From Armigeres subalbatus (Eukaryota; Arthropoda; Insecta; Diptera; Culicidae), in assembly GCF_024139115.2 (NCBI RefSeq), contig NC_085139.1, positions 106,369,935 through 106,433,934 on the forward strand: a DNA stretch of 64,000 bases, given 5' to 3'. The position numbers were made by a program, and so were the translations under genes. Shown here piece by piece: positions 43,919 through 53,860 of the stretch. The notes under the pieces were generated by a model. That model saw nothing but the letters and a program-made list of their open reading frames with translations, made no database searches and was not told where the DNA came from. Within the stretch, counting starts at the first letter, position 1, and each line of letters starts with the position of its first letter.

Positions 43919-45076
43919 CACTCTAAATAATCATCACGTCATATTCACGTGAAAAATCACGTAACTGAACTGTCTTGAACAAACGACGATTGTTACGTGA
44001 CGTTGGTAATGTTCACCTGAAATTCACGTAACTTTTACTAAAAATCTTGGTGAATATGTTTGTATGTACTCGTAAACAACTTAAGTGAGATTGTGTTAGT
44101 GTGATTGCAGCTTCGGCATTTACGGAAAACCAGCATTGTAAACAATGTTCACGTCAGATTTACCTGAAAACAAACGTGGTTATCATCCACCATACTTTTT
44201 ACGTGGAAGTGACTTGACAATCACGTAAGAATGAATGATACATAACCTAAACATAGTTAGGCTTCGCAGAGGTAAAGGATATTTTAGGTGCAACTAGGCG
44301 ATAATTTTCCGAACCTTCAGTTCCCTCCTTGGAAAAAATATCAACGGAAGTCGCATGAAATTTAGAAGATTCGTAGAAAAGTGATTTGGAAGAAGTTTAA
44401 GCTACATGAAGTCTAGAACTACAGTTTTTCGGTAGCGTTAGCATAAAAAATTTATTTCAGATTTCAACGTCCAAGGATGGACTACCTTTTGATTGGTTTA
44501 ACATCGGAAATAGCAGCAATGTTTGTGATAGAATCTAGTTTCAACATTGCTGTCCAAATCTGATAAATTTCATTCGACATTCGTTGATTTGTTCTCCAAC
44601 AGTGTTTTAGCTATAACTCCGAAGTGCAATTGCCGAATGACAGCATTCCTTGTCTAATATTAAAGGCATCATTTTGCATCAAATGCATTTCAACGCATCA
44701 AGCGCATCAGCAACGCGAAGAGGTTTCCTATTTACGGCTGCTGGCAGTTACTAACTTATTTTGCATTCATTTAAAAAAAACAATTTTGTAATATATTTCA
44801 AAGCATACCTGATATCATGTAGCTTTCACTAAAAGTTCACGTAACCAGTACGTAGCAATCACGTAAGGTTCACCTGATCAAACACGTAACTACTTTCAAA
44901 CTTCACGTCATTAGTACTGGAAAATCCAATCAGATTCACCTGATAAATCACGTAACTCACCGAAGCTAAGTTTTGTTCAGGTTACATGCCATTCAGGTCA
45001 CTCTTACGTGAAAAGTGTGGTGGATGAGAACCATATTTGTTTTCAGGTAAACATGACGTGAAGATTTTTCAGAGTG
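43919..45076. mobile_element. 1158-bp non-autonomous element rich in TCACGTRA motifs, TA duplication
   Basis: The ends are CACTCTAAATAATCATCACG and, inwards from the right, CACTCTGAAAAATCTTCACG, flanked by TA (43917-43918, 45077-45078). Both subterminal regions carry many copies of TCACGTAA/TTACGTGA. A block ACCTGAAAACAAACGTGG followed by TCATCCACCA on the left is mirrored near the right end. The middle lacks the motif and has no ORF. Dense subterminal repeats often bind a transposase; which one is unknown. Confidence 0.8.
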
Positions 45077-45078
45077 TA

Positions 45079-47220
45079 TTTTCACCAGAAATTTAAGAGG
45101 TATGCCAAATCATATTTCTAGGATTCTAGTTTCTGAGCCTGATTACATCATGTTTAAATTTTTATCGTGAACATGGGGTAGATGCAAATTAGAGCTTTGT
45201 CATGGTATACAGATACATATCATGGTCAGTGTCAGTGTTACATAATATTTGAGTAAACCCTTAGAAATTTGTTCAATTATCCTTGGGTTTCATTGCAAAA
45301 TTATTATTTGCATTCCACTTGTTCGAAGTAGATTTCCCAGAAAAGATACAATAATCTAATCGTTGAACATTTGTTTTTTTGGTTGGTTTGGCTATACTTT
45401 TATAACAATACTCAGTGGAAAATAAGGCAGAGAAATGGTAAATGTATTTATGTAATATGTAATCGTGCTGTGGCTGGACTTACATTAGTTTTCGTGTCAG
45501 TGAGAAAACATCTGTGAGGATATAAGGTCCAAAAATGTCTAGAAAATTGATATCATTTTGAAAAACTGCACTATTCCTTGAAAAATAAATACTAATTAGA
45601 GATTTGTTTTTGTTTTAAGATGAAATAAACTTATTAAATAATAAGAAAAACAATATTTTGTTGCTTTTTGAAGTCCGTCGGTCAGATTTCATTTTTATTT
45701 CCGTAGACATTCTGAAGCAAGAAAAAAAAACAAATGATTAATCCTGAAAGTTTTTACTGTTCCAGAGCTTAAAGTTGTGTGAAACAATCCAGAATTGGCG
45801 AATAATTCAGGAAAAACAACATGGAAAACAGGATTTTGTAGAACTTTATGCTTCAAGTTAATCAATCTTAAATAGTGTAAATGACAATGCAAATTATTTA
45901 TATTATGGATTACAATAGCGGTAGTATAATACACAGTGCAATAAAACCATCATTAAATAAAAAAAAATGTAACTCGAGATGACTCTTTGTTGAGCCCCAC
46001 ACAAGTAATGCATTGAAATGCAGCAAGTAGTTTCTAATAATATTTTAATTGTATGTGGCAAGTATCACAATCTTTTATTATCAGTATAAATAAATTAAAG
46101 TAAATAATAAAACCAATTCATATATATGTTGTCTCCCTTTGCGTGCCCGAGCCAGTGGATCTGAACGTTTGTTTTGTTTCCGTTAATTGTTTACCTTCAC
46201 GTTTACTAAAGGATTCGAAACTATTGTTCATGGTGTTGAATGAGATTTGTTGGTAGCTTGCATCGGACTGTAATCCTTAATCTTCGATTAGTTTTCATTC
46301 ACCACTTCCATTATGTTAATGCATGTTTGTGATTTTTGTGTTTTTCAACCTGAGTCCATTTGTCTGCACTTTTTCTACTATTATTTGTATGGAAACATCA
46401 TCAATTTCTATTATGCTTTACCGCGCTCTGCCTCCCCCGGCGGCTTACTCAGTCGTTTTTTTCTTCTTCTTATTACTGTTTATAATAGCATTCATTATAT
46501 GAAACAACAGAAATTCGGGCATCGCATTATTCCTTTGTTATTTTGTTTTCTATATACTCCCATAACTTACAACATACATAACGCTAAACTGTGTATGAGT
46601 CCTTATAAACTAGCGATTTTCTGCCGTTGCAGTTGCGAGAGGCTCCGATCACTCGGCTTTCGGGGTTCCATCTTCAGTTGGAGTTCGTGTGAAGGAAAAT
46701 GAAAAATGAAAAATTACTTGAAAGGTAATCTCTGCTTGCAAAAAAACTTCTACAACTCTAAGAAAAGTGGAAAATATTCAAATAAATACAAGAGCATTAA
46801 CATTTGTATTAGCAATTTTTAGGAAATGTCTTTACAAAAACTTAGAACGCCGGGATATTACTCATGAATGTCTACCCATTTCCCGCATACATGCATGACT
46901 TGCAGAGCCTGGTTTAGGCTTCTGGGGGCCCGGGCCAAACATGGTTGAGGGCCCTTTAATGTACCCAAAAATGTATGCAATGGGTAAATATGGTTGGTTT
47001 TGATACGCAAGGTTTTGTGGGGCTCAGGGAAACGATGAGGCTGCATCAGCTAAAAAAAAATGTGCAGTGACTGGGCTGTATCAGCGAAAATGTGTTCTCC
47101 AAACACGGCTCACGATTAAATCGTTGATAATCAGGGTAATTATTATATTAAAAATGATAAAATATGAATTTGGCTCTGTAAAGCTGGATACGGCAAGTGA
47201 GCCAGACTTCACTCGCAAAA
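45079..47220. other. AT-rich noncoding sequence
   Basis: Long AT-rich stretch with short, low-complexity open frames. I see no gene, RNA gene or element boundary. Confidence 0.35.
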
Positions 47221-47229
47221 CTAGTTCCG

Positions 47230-47440
47230 ATAGATACGAATTGAACCATGAAACTAATCATGGAGGAGGAGAGAGAGATAGCTATTGTGTGATCATTTTT
47301 GTCAAACGCTGCTTTCAAATCAGTGTAGATAACATGAGCTGAAGTTGAGCCGATTCGATGTGACAGATATTATCTGGCATAAATCTGTGATTATAAAAAG
47401 AAATCTCGCGATCGTCGCTGGGAACCCATTTTTGAAGGAC
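47230..47440 (-). pseudogene. LINE reverse transcriptase fragment (CR1/Jockey-like)
   Basis: The minus strand reads SAHVIYTDLKAAFDKNDHTIA, the box with the first catalytic Asp, equivalent to VVYTDLTAAFDKLDHRIA in the LINE at 34560-38760. Flanking residues are poorly conserved. Confidence 0.6.
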
Positions 47441-47466
47441 GAAATTTATCCAGAATAAGGCTTTTT

Positions 47467-47640
47467 TTTGTTAAATATCTTGGCTGTGCATATGCACAGC
47501 ACATGTTTCGAAATGGACAAATTGATATGAAATTTGCGAAAAAGAATCCACGTGTTTTGGAGGGACTCGAACCCTCAACCTCCTACTCTCTAGATAGGCG
47601 TGATAACCTTTATACAACAAGACCACATTGAAGGTCTCGT
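47467..47640 (-). mobile_element. tRNA-related SINE with a perfect T-arm
   Basis: The minus strand contains GTCTTGTTGTATAAAGGTTA (A-box/D-arm-like), an anticodon-type stem-loop CCTAT-CTAGAGA-GTAGG and a T-arm GAGGG-TTCGAGT-CCCTC with the B box GGTTCGAGTCC (complement of 47563-47573). The CCA-proximal side continues into ACACGTGGATTC and TTTTTCGCAAATT instead of a proper acceptor stem, and an AT-rich tail follows. This fits a tRNA-derived SINE better than a real tRNA. Confidence 0.6.
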
Positions 47641-47837
47641 TTGCGGAAAAGCCATCAGAATCCGAGTACCAAACTTCAACGCGGTTAGCTCTTTTTAACA
47701 AATTGAATATCTTTCGGATGCTTGATTTGTCCAATCTTCACATGTACTTTACTGTTGTATATCCACAGTCAAGCGAGCCCACCTTGTTAATTATTCTAGA
47801 AACATCACACTATATAACCCCAACAACGGGCGGGTTT

Positions 47838-47912
47838 GTTGAGGGTTCGAGTCCCTCCAAGACACGTGGATTTTTTTCGCAAGCCAAGATATCTAACAAA
47901 AAAAAAAATGAT
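47838..47912 (+). mobile_element. second, partial copy of the same tRNA-related SINE, inverted
   Basis: The plus strand repeats TTGAGGGTTCGAGTCCCTCC followed by AAGACACGTGGATTTTTTTC and GCAAGCCAAGATATCTAACA, the complement of the tail at 47467-47575. The D- and anticodon-arm parts are missing. The two copies face each other around about 200 bp of unrelated sequence. Confidence 0.6.
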
Positions 47913-48059
47913 TTTCGTACGGCCGAGTTGCCGAATAATATGCAATTAATTGTAGAATAAGGCATTGGCTAGTAGAACGCGAAACACTGCCTTCAAAAAC
48001 ATAAATGGCCAATGATTTTTATAAGAATGTTTTGTGAATTATGTCAAAAAACCGTTATT

Positions 48060-48250
48060 CCAAACGGCTATAAACGACCATTTTTATGCTAAATTATTTC
48101 ATGCCAAATGACTTTATGTTAAACGGCTTTATGCTGAAAATTGCAGCGTTGCCTATCAACCAACAGCTACTACCACAGTGTAGATTACTGGGATCTGGGT
48201 CATTTGGCATAAATGCCATTTTGCATAACTTTGGTGTCATTTGGTATGAT
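48060..48250. repeat. low-complexity 'ATGCNAAATGGC' repeat
   Basis: Variants of TTATGCTAAAT, ATGCCAAATGAC, TTATGTTAAACGGC and their complements (CATTTGGCATAAATGCC) recur across about 190 bp. This is a degenerate simple repeat, with no coding content. Confidence 0.5.
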
Positions 48251-48404
48251 TTGAAACTGCGAAGAAAGAGAAAAGAGAAAAGTTTATTCGATATATTTTT
48301 CCACATACCGATGAAGTAGATCAAATATAAGTTCTGATAAGTTTAGACTGATCGAAGACATTTTTCCGATTGACGGACAAACGAGACGGTAGAACTGTTT
48401 CCGA

Positions 48405-48725
48405 GGAAGGGATCACAGTCATCATTTTCTTATTCCAGGCAAACGCCTACATCCAAAAGACGAATCACATCCAACATTGCTTTAGACCGGGCAAGCGCCT
48501 GCTTTTGAAAAAGGAATCGCATCCATCATTGTCTAATTCCGAGCAAACGCTCACCTTGAAAGAAGATTTCTCGCTTAACTTTTCAAAAGGACCTAAGTAA
48601 CATTTTTTTCATGAATTAATTTGAATACTGCTATCAATAGCTTTCATGTTGTTCTGTTGATTGCGCTATAGCGAGATTTCAAATCTATCATTGCTTTATT
48701 CTGGACAAACACCTGCTTATAAAGA
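48405..48725 (+). repeat. 52-bp tandem repeat, at least three units and an outlier
   Basis: The unit contains GGRATCRCATCCATCATTG and CYGGGCAARCGCCTGCTTTT. GCAAACGCC-type anchors are at about 48438, 48490 and 48542, exactly 52 bp apart, and a fourth (GACAAACACC) at 48704, three units further on. Confidence 0.7.
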
Positions 48726-49376
48726 AGGGATCAAAAGCTTTTCACTGAGCTAATCATGAATACAATGGAGGGATAGCAAATATCAGTGATTTATACTCGA
48801 CTAATGCATGGTTTCTACGAAATGATTGTCTTTTTAAATATTGCCATTGACTTTATAATATTGTTGTAGATATTTACGGTACCGTTTTTTCAGCGCCACT
48901 TAGTCAAGTAACTAATTTAATGAACTCAAAAAAAGATATGCCAAATGACCCTCACTATTGACGCTCTTAGACTACTGTGACATTGTGGACAATAAGCTCT
49001 TTCCGGCAACGATAGACGCCGTAGGTGAGCTGTGGGGATGCCTGCTTGGTCGGTTAGATAGATAGTGCGGGGTGCGGGGCCAATGTGGCTCCAAAACGTG
49101 TGGTGGTCTCTACTGCATAGGCGCGACCCTTTTTAAGTGAAGTAGCGACTGGGACACAGAGGACAGTGCGACACTATTCTCGACAGTATCCCCATGATTG
49201 CATCATTCCAGGCCAGGAGGATCAAGACTAGTGCAAAGATTTAGAATACATAAAAATCTAAGTTTTACCAAAAAATGTGGCATTTGCTGTTTCCCAAACA
49301 AACGGTTCATCTACACTGCACTGTTGACTATTACTCCCGAATCTACACATAGCTACTTACACGCCACGTTACTTAC

Positions 49377-50197
49377 ACCTCTGGTACTGCTGGTAGTACG
49401 ATCCGTCTCCTCCCCCGCCGCCACTGACTGCTGGGGGCGACGATGGCGATTCATCTGTGCTACCACCGCGGGCAATGTTCCGTTCGTCGAAATGCACCAC
49501 CGTATTCCGCTCGCGGTGCTCCCACCGCTCATCCTGTTCCGATTCCGGATCGAAAACCAACGATCTCGGTGAGGTAGGTTCCCGAAATTTGCCGCTCTTC
49601 TTCCTGTCGCCACCACCCTCGAAGTCCCCTGCACCGCCCAGTATCCGGTTGCCATCGGGGGTTGTGTTGTTCATGTCCAGCAGCAGCTTGGACACCTTCT
49701 TGCACTTTGTCATGTGCTTCTCCGCCCGAGCCTTCTCGGTGTACGTTTTGAAACATTTATGGCATTTGAATTTCTTCTCCACGATCTTCTTCTCCTTCAT
49801 TGGCTTCAAGTTCTTCATGTGCTCGAACAAATGCTTCTTCAGTTCCTTCTTCAACTGAAATGGTTTCTTGCAGAACAGACAGGTTGTGTACCGGGCGGTG
49901 ACATCCAAACCTGGGCCAACTTGGCCGTGCTCGGCCGATTCACCCGCCCGATTTACCGCCTCGTAGCATTCGTCCAGCTCATCTAGTGACTCGGAATCTG
50001 AGTCACTTAACTGATCAAGTGCTTCCTGCTGTCGGTAAATGTCTTCAATGCTGCCTACGTATTGTTGTTGCTGCTGGTGGTGATGTTGGCCGGCGCCAGG
50101 ACCACCTCCGGTAGCACCAAGGGATTCCACGCTCTCACTCATTGCAGTAGAGTTGATTTGTTGGTTTGCGATAGGCTTCCGTTCGCCGTAGTGAACA
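49377..50197 (-). CDS. exon of an unrecognised protein with two zinc fingers
   Basis: An open frame on the minus strand is bounded by an acceptor (TTTCTCATTCACAG, AG at 50199-50198) and a donor (GTAAGT at 49376-49371, or GTGTAA two bases earlier), so I read it as an exon. A Met at 50142-50140 with a purine at -3 (MSESVESLGATG) is a likely start, which would make the exon's first 55 bases 5' UTR. Counting from that Met, a His/Gln tract is followed by an acidic Asp/Ser/Glu region, a C2H2 finger at about 88-108 (CX2CX12HX3H), and a C2HC finger at about 127-147 (CX2CX12HX3C). A Ser/Pro/Gly-rich tail follows. Codon use and composition look like a real gene. If the donor is not used the frame stops 4 residues later (RCK). 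A nucleic-acid-binding role is inferred from the fingers alone; no neighbouring exon was found in the window. Confidence 0.7.
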
Positions 50198-50255
50198 CTG
50201 TGAATGAGAAAATAAATAGTTCGATTAAGTTTCATTATTGTCAACATATTCATTA

Positions 50256-50865
50256 ATGATTTTTTAAGCTAGAATATGGCCAGATGATTTTTGTATATCA
50301 AAGCATGGTGTCGTAATATTAGAACAAAACCTACCAAAGCCTTAATTTGGCTTTAACAATTTCAAAATAAGACTGCATGGTAGGACTAATTATAGTTATT
50401 AGTGTTGTTATCAGTAGCACTCGTGTGTATAATTGTGGCCTGAAGAAAAATAAAATAAAGTGATTACCTACGTGCTTCTGCTTTATATTTGATAAAACCT
50501 AAATTATGACACTTGTAGCATCATCTCCTTAACGGTACCCATTTTAATCATTGCTACAGATCACATCTAAAAGATAAAATTGCATTATGATCTCACTACA
50601 CATTCTTCTGTTTGGCAAACATTACAAGTTTCGCTTTCTTGATACAGTTTGTAGACCCTCAAAATAGATACGGTAGACTCCTACTAGTAAGCAATAAAAA
50701 AAAAAGAACTCAAGTAACATCTTTCCGCTTCATGGCTTAGTAATTGTTTTTGCAAACAATGATGTCATCAGAGTGCTTCTTCGAAGTGCTACTTATCACT
50801 CGGGTTACATCAAGTTCCGCTCAAACAAATGCATTTTTATCAGTGAAACAAACGATTGCGAGATA
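50256..50865. other. upstream flank of the zinc-finger exon, probably intron
   Basis: AT-rich with no recognisable exon. At about 50319-50345 the words TAGAACAAAACCTACCAAAGCC repeat the inner end of the MITE at 52647-52836, so a fragment of that family is present. Confidence 0.4.
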
Positions 50866-50980
50866 GGGGCCGTCCAGAAACCACGTGGTCATATATGGGG
50901 GGAGGGGGGGTTTGGAAAATGACCACGATAAGCCACATGGGGGGAGGGGGGTGTTGCTCTCGAACCACGTGGTTTTTTTT
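50866..50980 (+). mobile_element. G-rich MITE copy (GGGGCCGTCCAGAAACCACG end)
   Basis: After TA (50864-50865) the element begins GGGGCCGTCCAGAAACCACG TGGTC and has two runs of GGGGGGAGGGGGG joined by GACCACGATAAGCCACATGG. It ends near AACCACGTGGTTTTTTTTA, where the other terminal word is missing. A sister copy lies at 55935-56062 in the opposite orientation. Confidence 0.7.
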
Positions 50981-51071
50981 ACACGAAAAACTTTTGGTGA
51001 ATAACAATAGCCGTGTAAAAAATACAAATCATTAAAATTTATTGATTAAATCATTAAACGCAAAGCGCATC

Positions 51072-51170
51072 TAAGGGCCGATGCCCACGTAGCGTTAAAA
51101 AGACGTAGGTGTGCATCGAGAAAAATCGATAACGCAGCGTCGCACAGAGGGACGAATCCTTAGAAAGAGG
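51072..51170 (+). mobile_element. truncated GGGCCGATGCCCACGTAGCG element
   Basis: GGGCCGATGCCCACGTAGCG after CTAA, then AACGCAGCGTCGCACAG, matches the left end of the element at 11662-15643. No right terminus is found nearby. Confidence 0.6.
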
Positions 51171-51916
51171 GTCAAAAGGTCATTTTCCAAAATGATGTAT
51201 TCTATTTTTTAAATATTTTTCTCGCATTATACAGGTTATAAAACATTATAAATTACTATGGTTGAGTCAATTTGACGATATTGTGCCCATTGGGGTACCT
51301 TTGAAGTTGGCATGAAAACTGTTTTTAACACCTTTGATAATATATAAATATGAAGTATGATATCTTTGCAATATTTTTCAAATTTGTTATTCAATCATTT
51401 CAAACTCAATACATCTTCAAAGATAACATAATCAACTATTAATTGCATACATTGTATCACAAATTCATGAAATATTAACCCTTGGCTTATGGAGTTGAAT
51501 TTGGGCTTATATCGAAATTTACTCATTTCGTGGTGTTTTCATGTGGTCAGAAAACAGTTTACCCATCATTACCCAGCGCTGAAAATCGCATGGCTACTAT
51601 TTTACATAATATATTTTCAAACTAAACGAAATTTAGGGCCCGCCAGGGCCCGCAGGTTTTTTCCGAGGCATTTGAAAATGACGTAAAATGCATGAAAATG
51701 TATGTATATGTACTGAATGCTACAATCACAACAATCGTTATGAATGTAGTTGAAAATGATAAAATTTCATCACAGTAAGTATAATAAACCCATTTGTTCT
51801 CATTTTAAGCCATATTTGTACTTTTGACCGTCTTTTTTTCAATCCGTCCCACTGTGCGTCGGTCGCAACGCTGATGCATATCTGCATTATTTGACCATCT
51901 TAGCCTAAGATCATAT
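51171..51916. other. noncoding sequence
   Basis: AT-rich, with no gene, RNA or element boundary that I can support. Confidence 0.4.
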
Positions 51917-52147
51917 CAAGACAAAATTTTCAAAACGACTTATCTGCTTTTGTAAACAAAGAATCAAACGACGATTCGACGAATCTGATAGATCTCCCAC
52001 GCAAACCAACACCATCAACAAGTAGCGGAATCCTTCACCTACCTATTGATGGTTTTGGTTTGCGTGGGAGAGCTATCAGATGCGTCAAATCGTCGTTTGA
52101 ATCTTTGTTTACAAAAGCAGATAAGTCGTTTTGAAAATTTTGTCTTG
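51917..52147. mobile_element. 231-bp palindromic MITE (family P231, copy 4), duplication ATAT
   Basis: The ends are perfect inverted repeats of CAAGACAAAATTTTCAAAAC. ATAT flanks it (51913-51916, 52148-52151). The arms run almost to the centre through GATTCAAACGACGATT and CACGCAAACCAACACCATCA. It is the least damaged copy in the window. Confidence 0.9.
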
Positions 52148-52151
52148 ATAT

Positions 52152-52646
52152 ATCCATACATAAATGAACGAAAAAACAGGTTGCGATTCAGTCTCAATTT
52201 CCACAAAAAAAAAATTGGATAGGAAAAATGGAAAAATATTTTAAAAAAAAATCCGCTGCAGATGGTTTTTGGCATCACGCCGCCGACACTTTTTCATCAG
52301 CGGACTGTAGCTACAATTTTGAAAAATGTTCATGTTTTTACAATAATCCAAGAAAAAATCTTAAGATGAAAAATTCAAAAGAATTTCTTGTGGATATTCA
52401 GGAAAATTCAAGTAAAGAAATTTCCTGTAAAAACTTTGACATTACTTCATACAATCCTGATAAAATGCTGGCATTAAGAATTTTTTTTGAACAATTCTCT
52501 CTGAAAAGTTTTGCTTGGAAATTTTGATACAAATTGATAATGAAAAAAAAAAACAAAAGAACTCCAGTGTCAATTCCGACTCCGAAACTCAGAAAAAATT
52601 TCATGTGAATTCTGTCTGAAAATTAAAAACAGTCCCGTGGGAAATA
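52152..52646. other. AT-rich noncoding sequence
   Basis: Short frames with low-complexity Lys/Phe/Asn content, and drifting AGGAAATTC-type words. No gene recognised. Confidence 0.4.
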
Positions 52647-52836
52647 GGGGTAATGACGGCTTTGGCAGGTTTTGTTCTATTATTGGCAGGGGGTTTCTTG
52701 TGACTGATTATGCTCAAATTTGCCCCAACCATTCTTTGCATATCAAAGAATATTTTGGCCAAATTTCATAAAATTCGGTCGACAAAAACCCCCCTGCCAA
52801 TAATAGAACAAAACCTGCCAAAGCCGTCTGTTCCCC
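52647..52836. mobile_element. 190-bp palindromic MITE (GGGGNANNGACGGCTTTGGC ends), TA duplication
   Basis: Left GGGGTAATGACGGCTTTGGC and, inwards from the right, GGGGAACAGACGGCTTTGGC, then AGGTTTTGTTCTATTATTGG on both arms. TA occurs at 52645-52646 and 52837-52838. A fragment of the same arm is at about 50319. Confidence 0.85.
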
Positions 52837-52849
52837 TACATATAATTTT

Positions 52850-53480
52850 CGGTGGAAAACATTCTAATGAATTTCTTCGACAAGTTCTTCCGAATCTTCA
52901 CCAGAAATTCTCCTTCATTTACATAAGAAGTTTTTCGAACATTTTAAGGAGTGCACTTCAAAATGTTCAGTCTCCAGTTAGTCTTGCGAGCAAAGGCGTA
53001 GGATTGCCAATCCGGAGATGACGAGCTCGATTCTCGTTCCTGCCTAGGATGTTTTCGGGTGGGAAACATTCTCGACACCCTAGGTATAGTGTATCCATCA
53101 TACTTGCTACACAAGATAAATAATCGTGCAATGGCTGGCATATAAAAGCTTTCAATTTATAACTGAAAATCCATTGGAAATTTCCTTTGAAGATTCATTA
53201 AAGTTGCCCAGGATTTTAAAAAATCTTTAGAGATTCTGTAAAAATGTAAGCTGGATTTTTTTTTCTATTTTATACTGGAAATTCTTCGGAATATGATGTT
53301 TATTGGAATTTTCATCGTAAATATGCATTTCGGATCCTTCTACGGATTCTTCTAGTTCTTCAAAATTTCTACCGAACATTTTTCGGAACTCTTCCACAGA
53401 ATTTCGGAAAAAATGTCGTTGAAATTCTAAAGATTTTCCGGGGAGTTTCCGAAGAATTTCTTATCAATATTCCGAAGGGT
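52850..53480. repeat. degenerate GAATTTCTTC / GGAAATTC repeat
   Basis: Words of the type AATTTCTTCGACAAGTTCTTCC, CAGAAATTCTCCTTC and TTCTTCAAAATTTCTACCGA recur with strong drift, interrupted by unrelated sequence around 52980-53160. Similar drift is seen at 43080-43260. Confidence 0.5.
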
Positions 53481-53624
53481 TTCCCTTGCAAATCCAGAAT
53501 AATTATTCTTGAAAATTAAGAAGATCTTGGAATTTAAAATTAATCCAAGCAATAATTGTAGGCAATAATTTAGGCTTAAGAAGCCTAGTTTTTATGATAT
53601 TGAATAATTATCATAATTCTAGAT

Positions 53625-53860
53625 TGCTTTGAAAATAGGTCGTATGTGCAAACGAGAAATTCTCTTTGATCACGCCCTCTTTCGCTAATATAGTTTTGCA
53701 TGTTTTGCTACATTTCCACTTCAGCAAGATAGACAAAGCTATTGTCTTTGGATATCGGCCAAGAAATTCGAAGTAAACTTTTGTATAGTTTCGTAATAAT
53801 CGAAAGAGAATAGATCCAAAGAGAGACTCTCTTTTGCACATACGACCTATTTTCAAAGCA
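53625..53860. mobile_element. 236-bp MITE (TGCTTTGAAAATAGGTCGTA ends)
   Basis: The inverted ends TGCTTTGAAAATAGGTCGTA extend through TGTGCAAAAGAGA on both sides with small gaps. The flanks are TTCTAGAT and CTCTAGAA, matching at six of eight positions, so an imperfect 8-bp duplication in a TCTAGA palindrome is possible. Confidence 0.72.

Noticed and set aside
43919..45076. Recurring short TCACGTRA motifs as a possible CRISPR-like or regulatory array
   Set aside because: The spacing is irregular, the repeats are 8 bp, and they lie inside a bounded transposable element in a eukaryotic genome.
47552..47632. A genuine tRNA gene on the minus strand
   Set aside because: The T-arm is perfect, but no matching 7-bp acceptor stem is visible, and a second copy with the same tail lies nearby, so a SINE is more likely.
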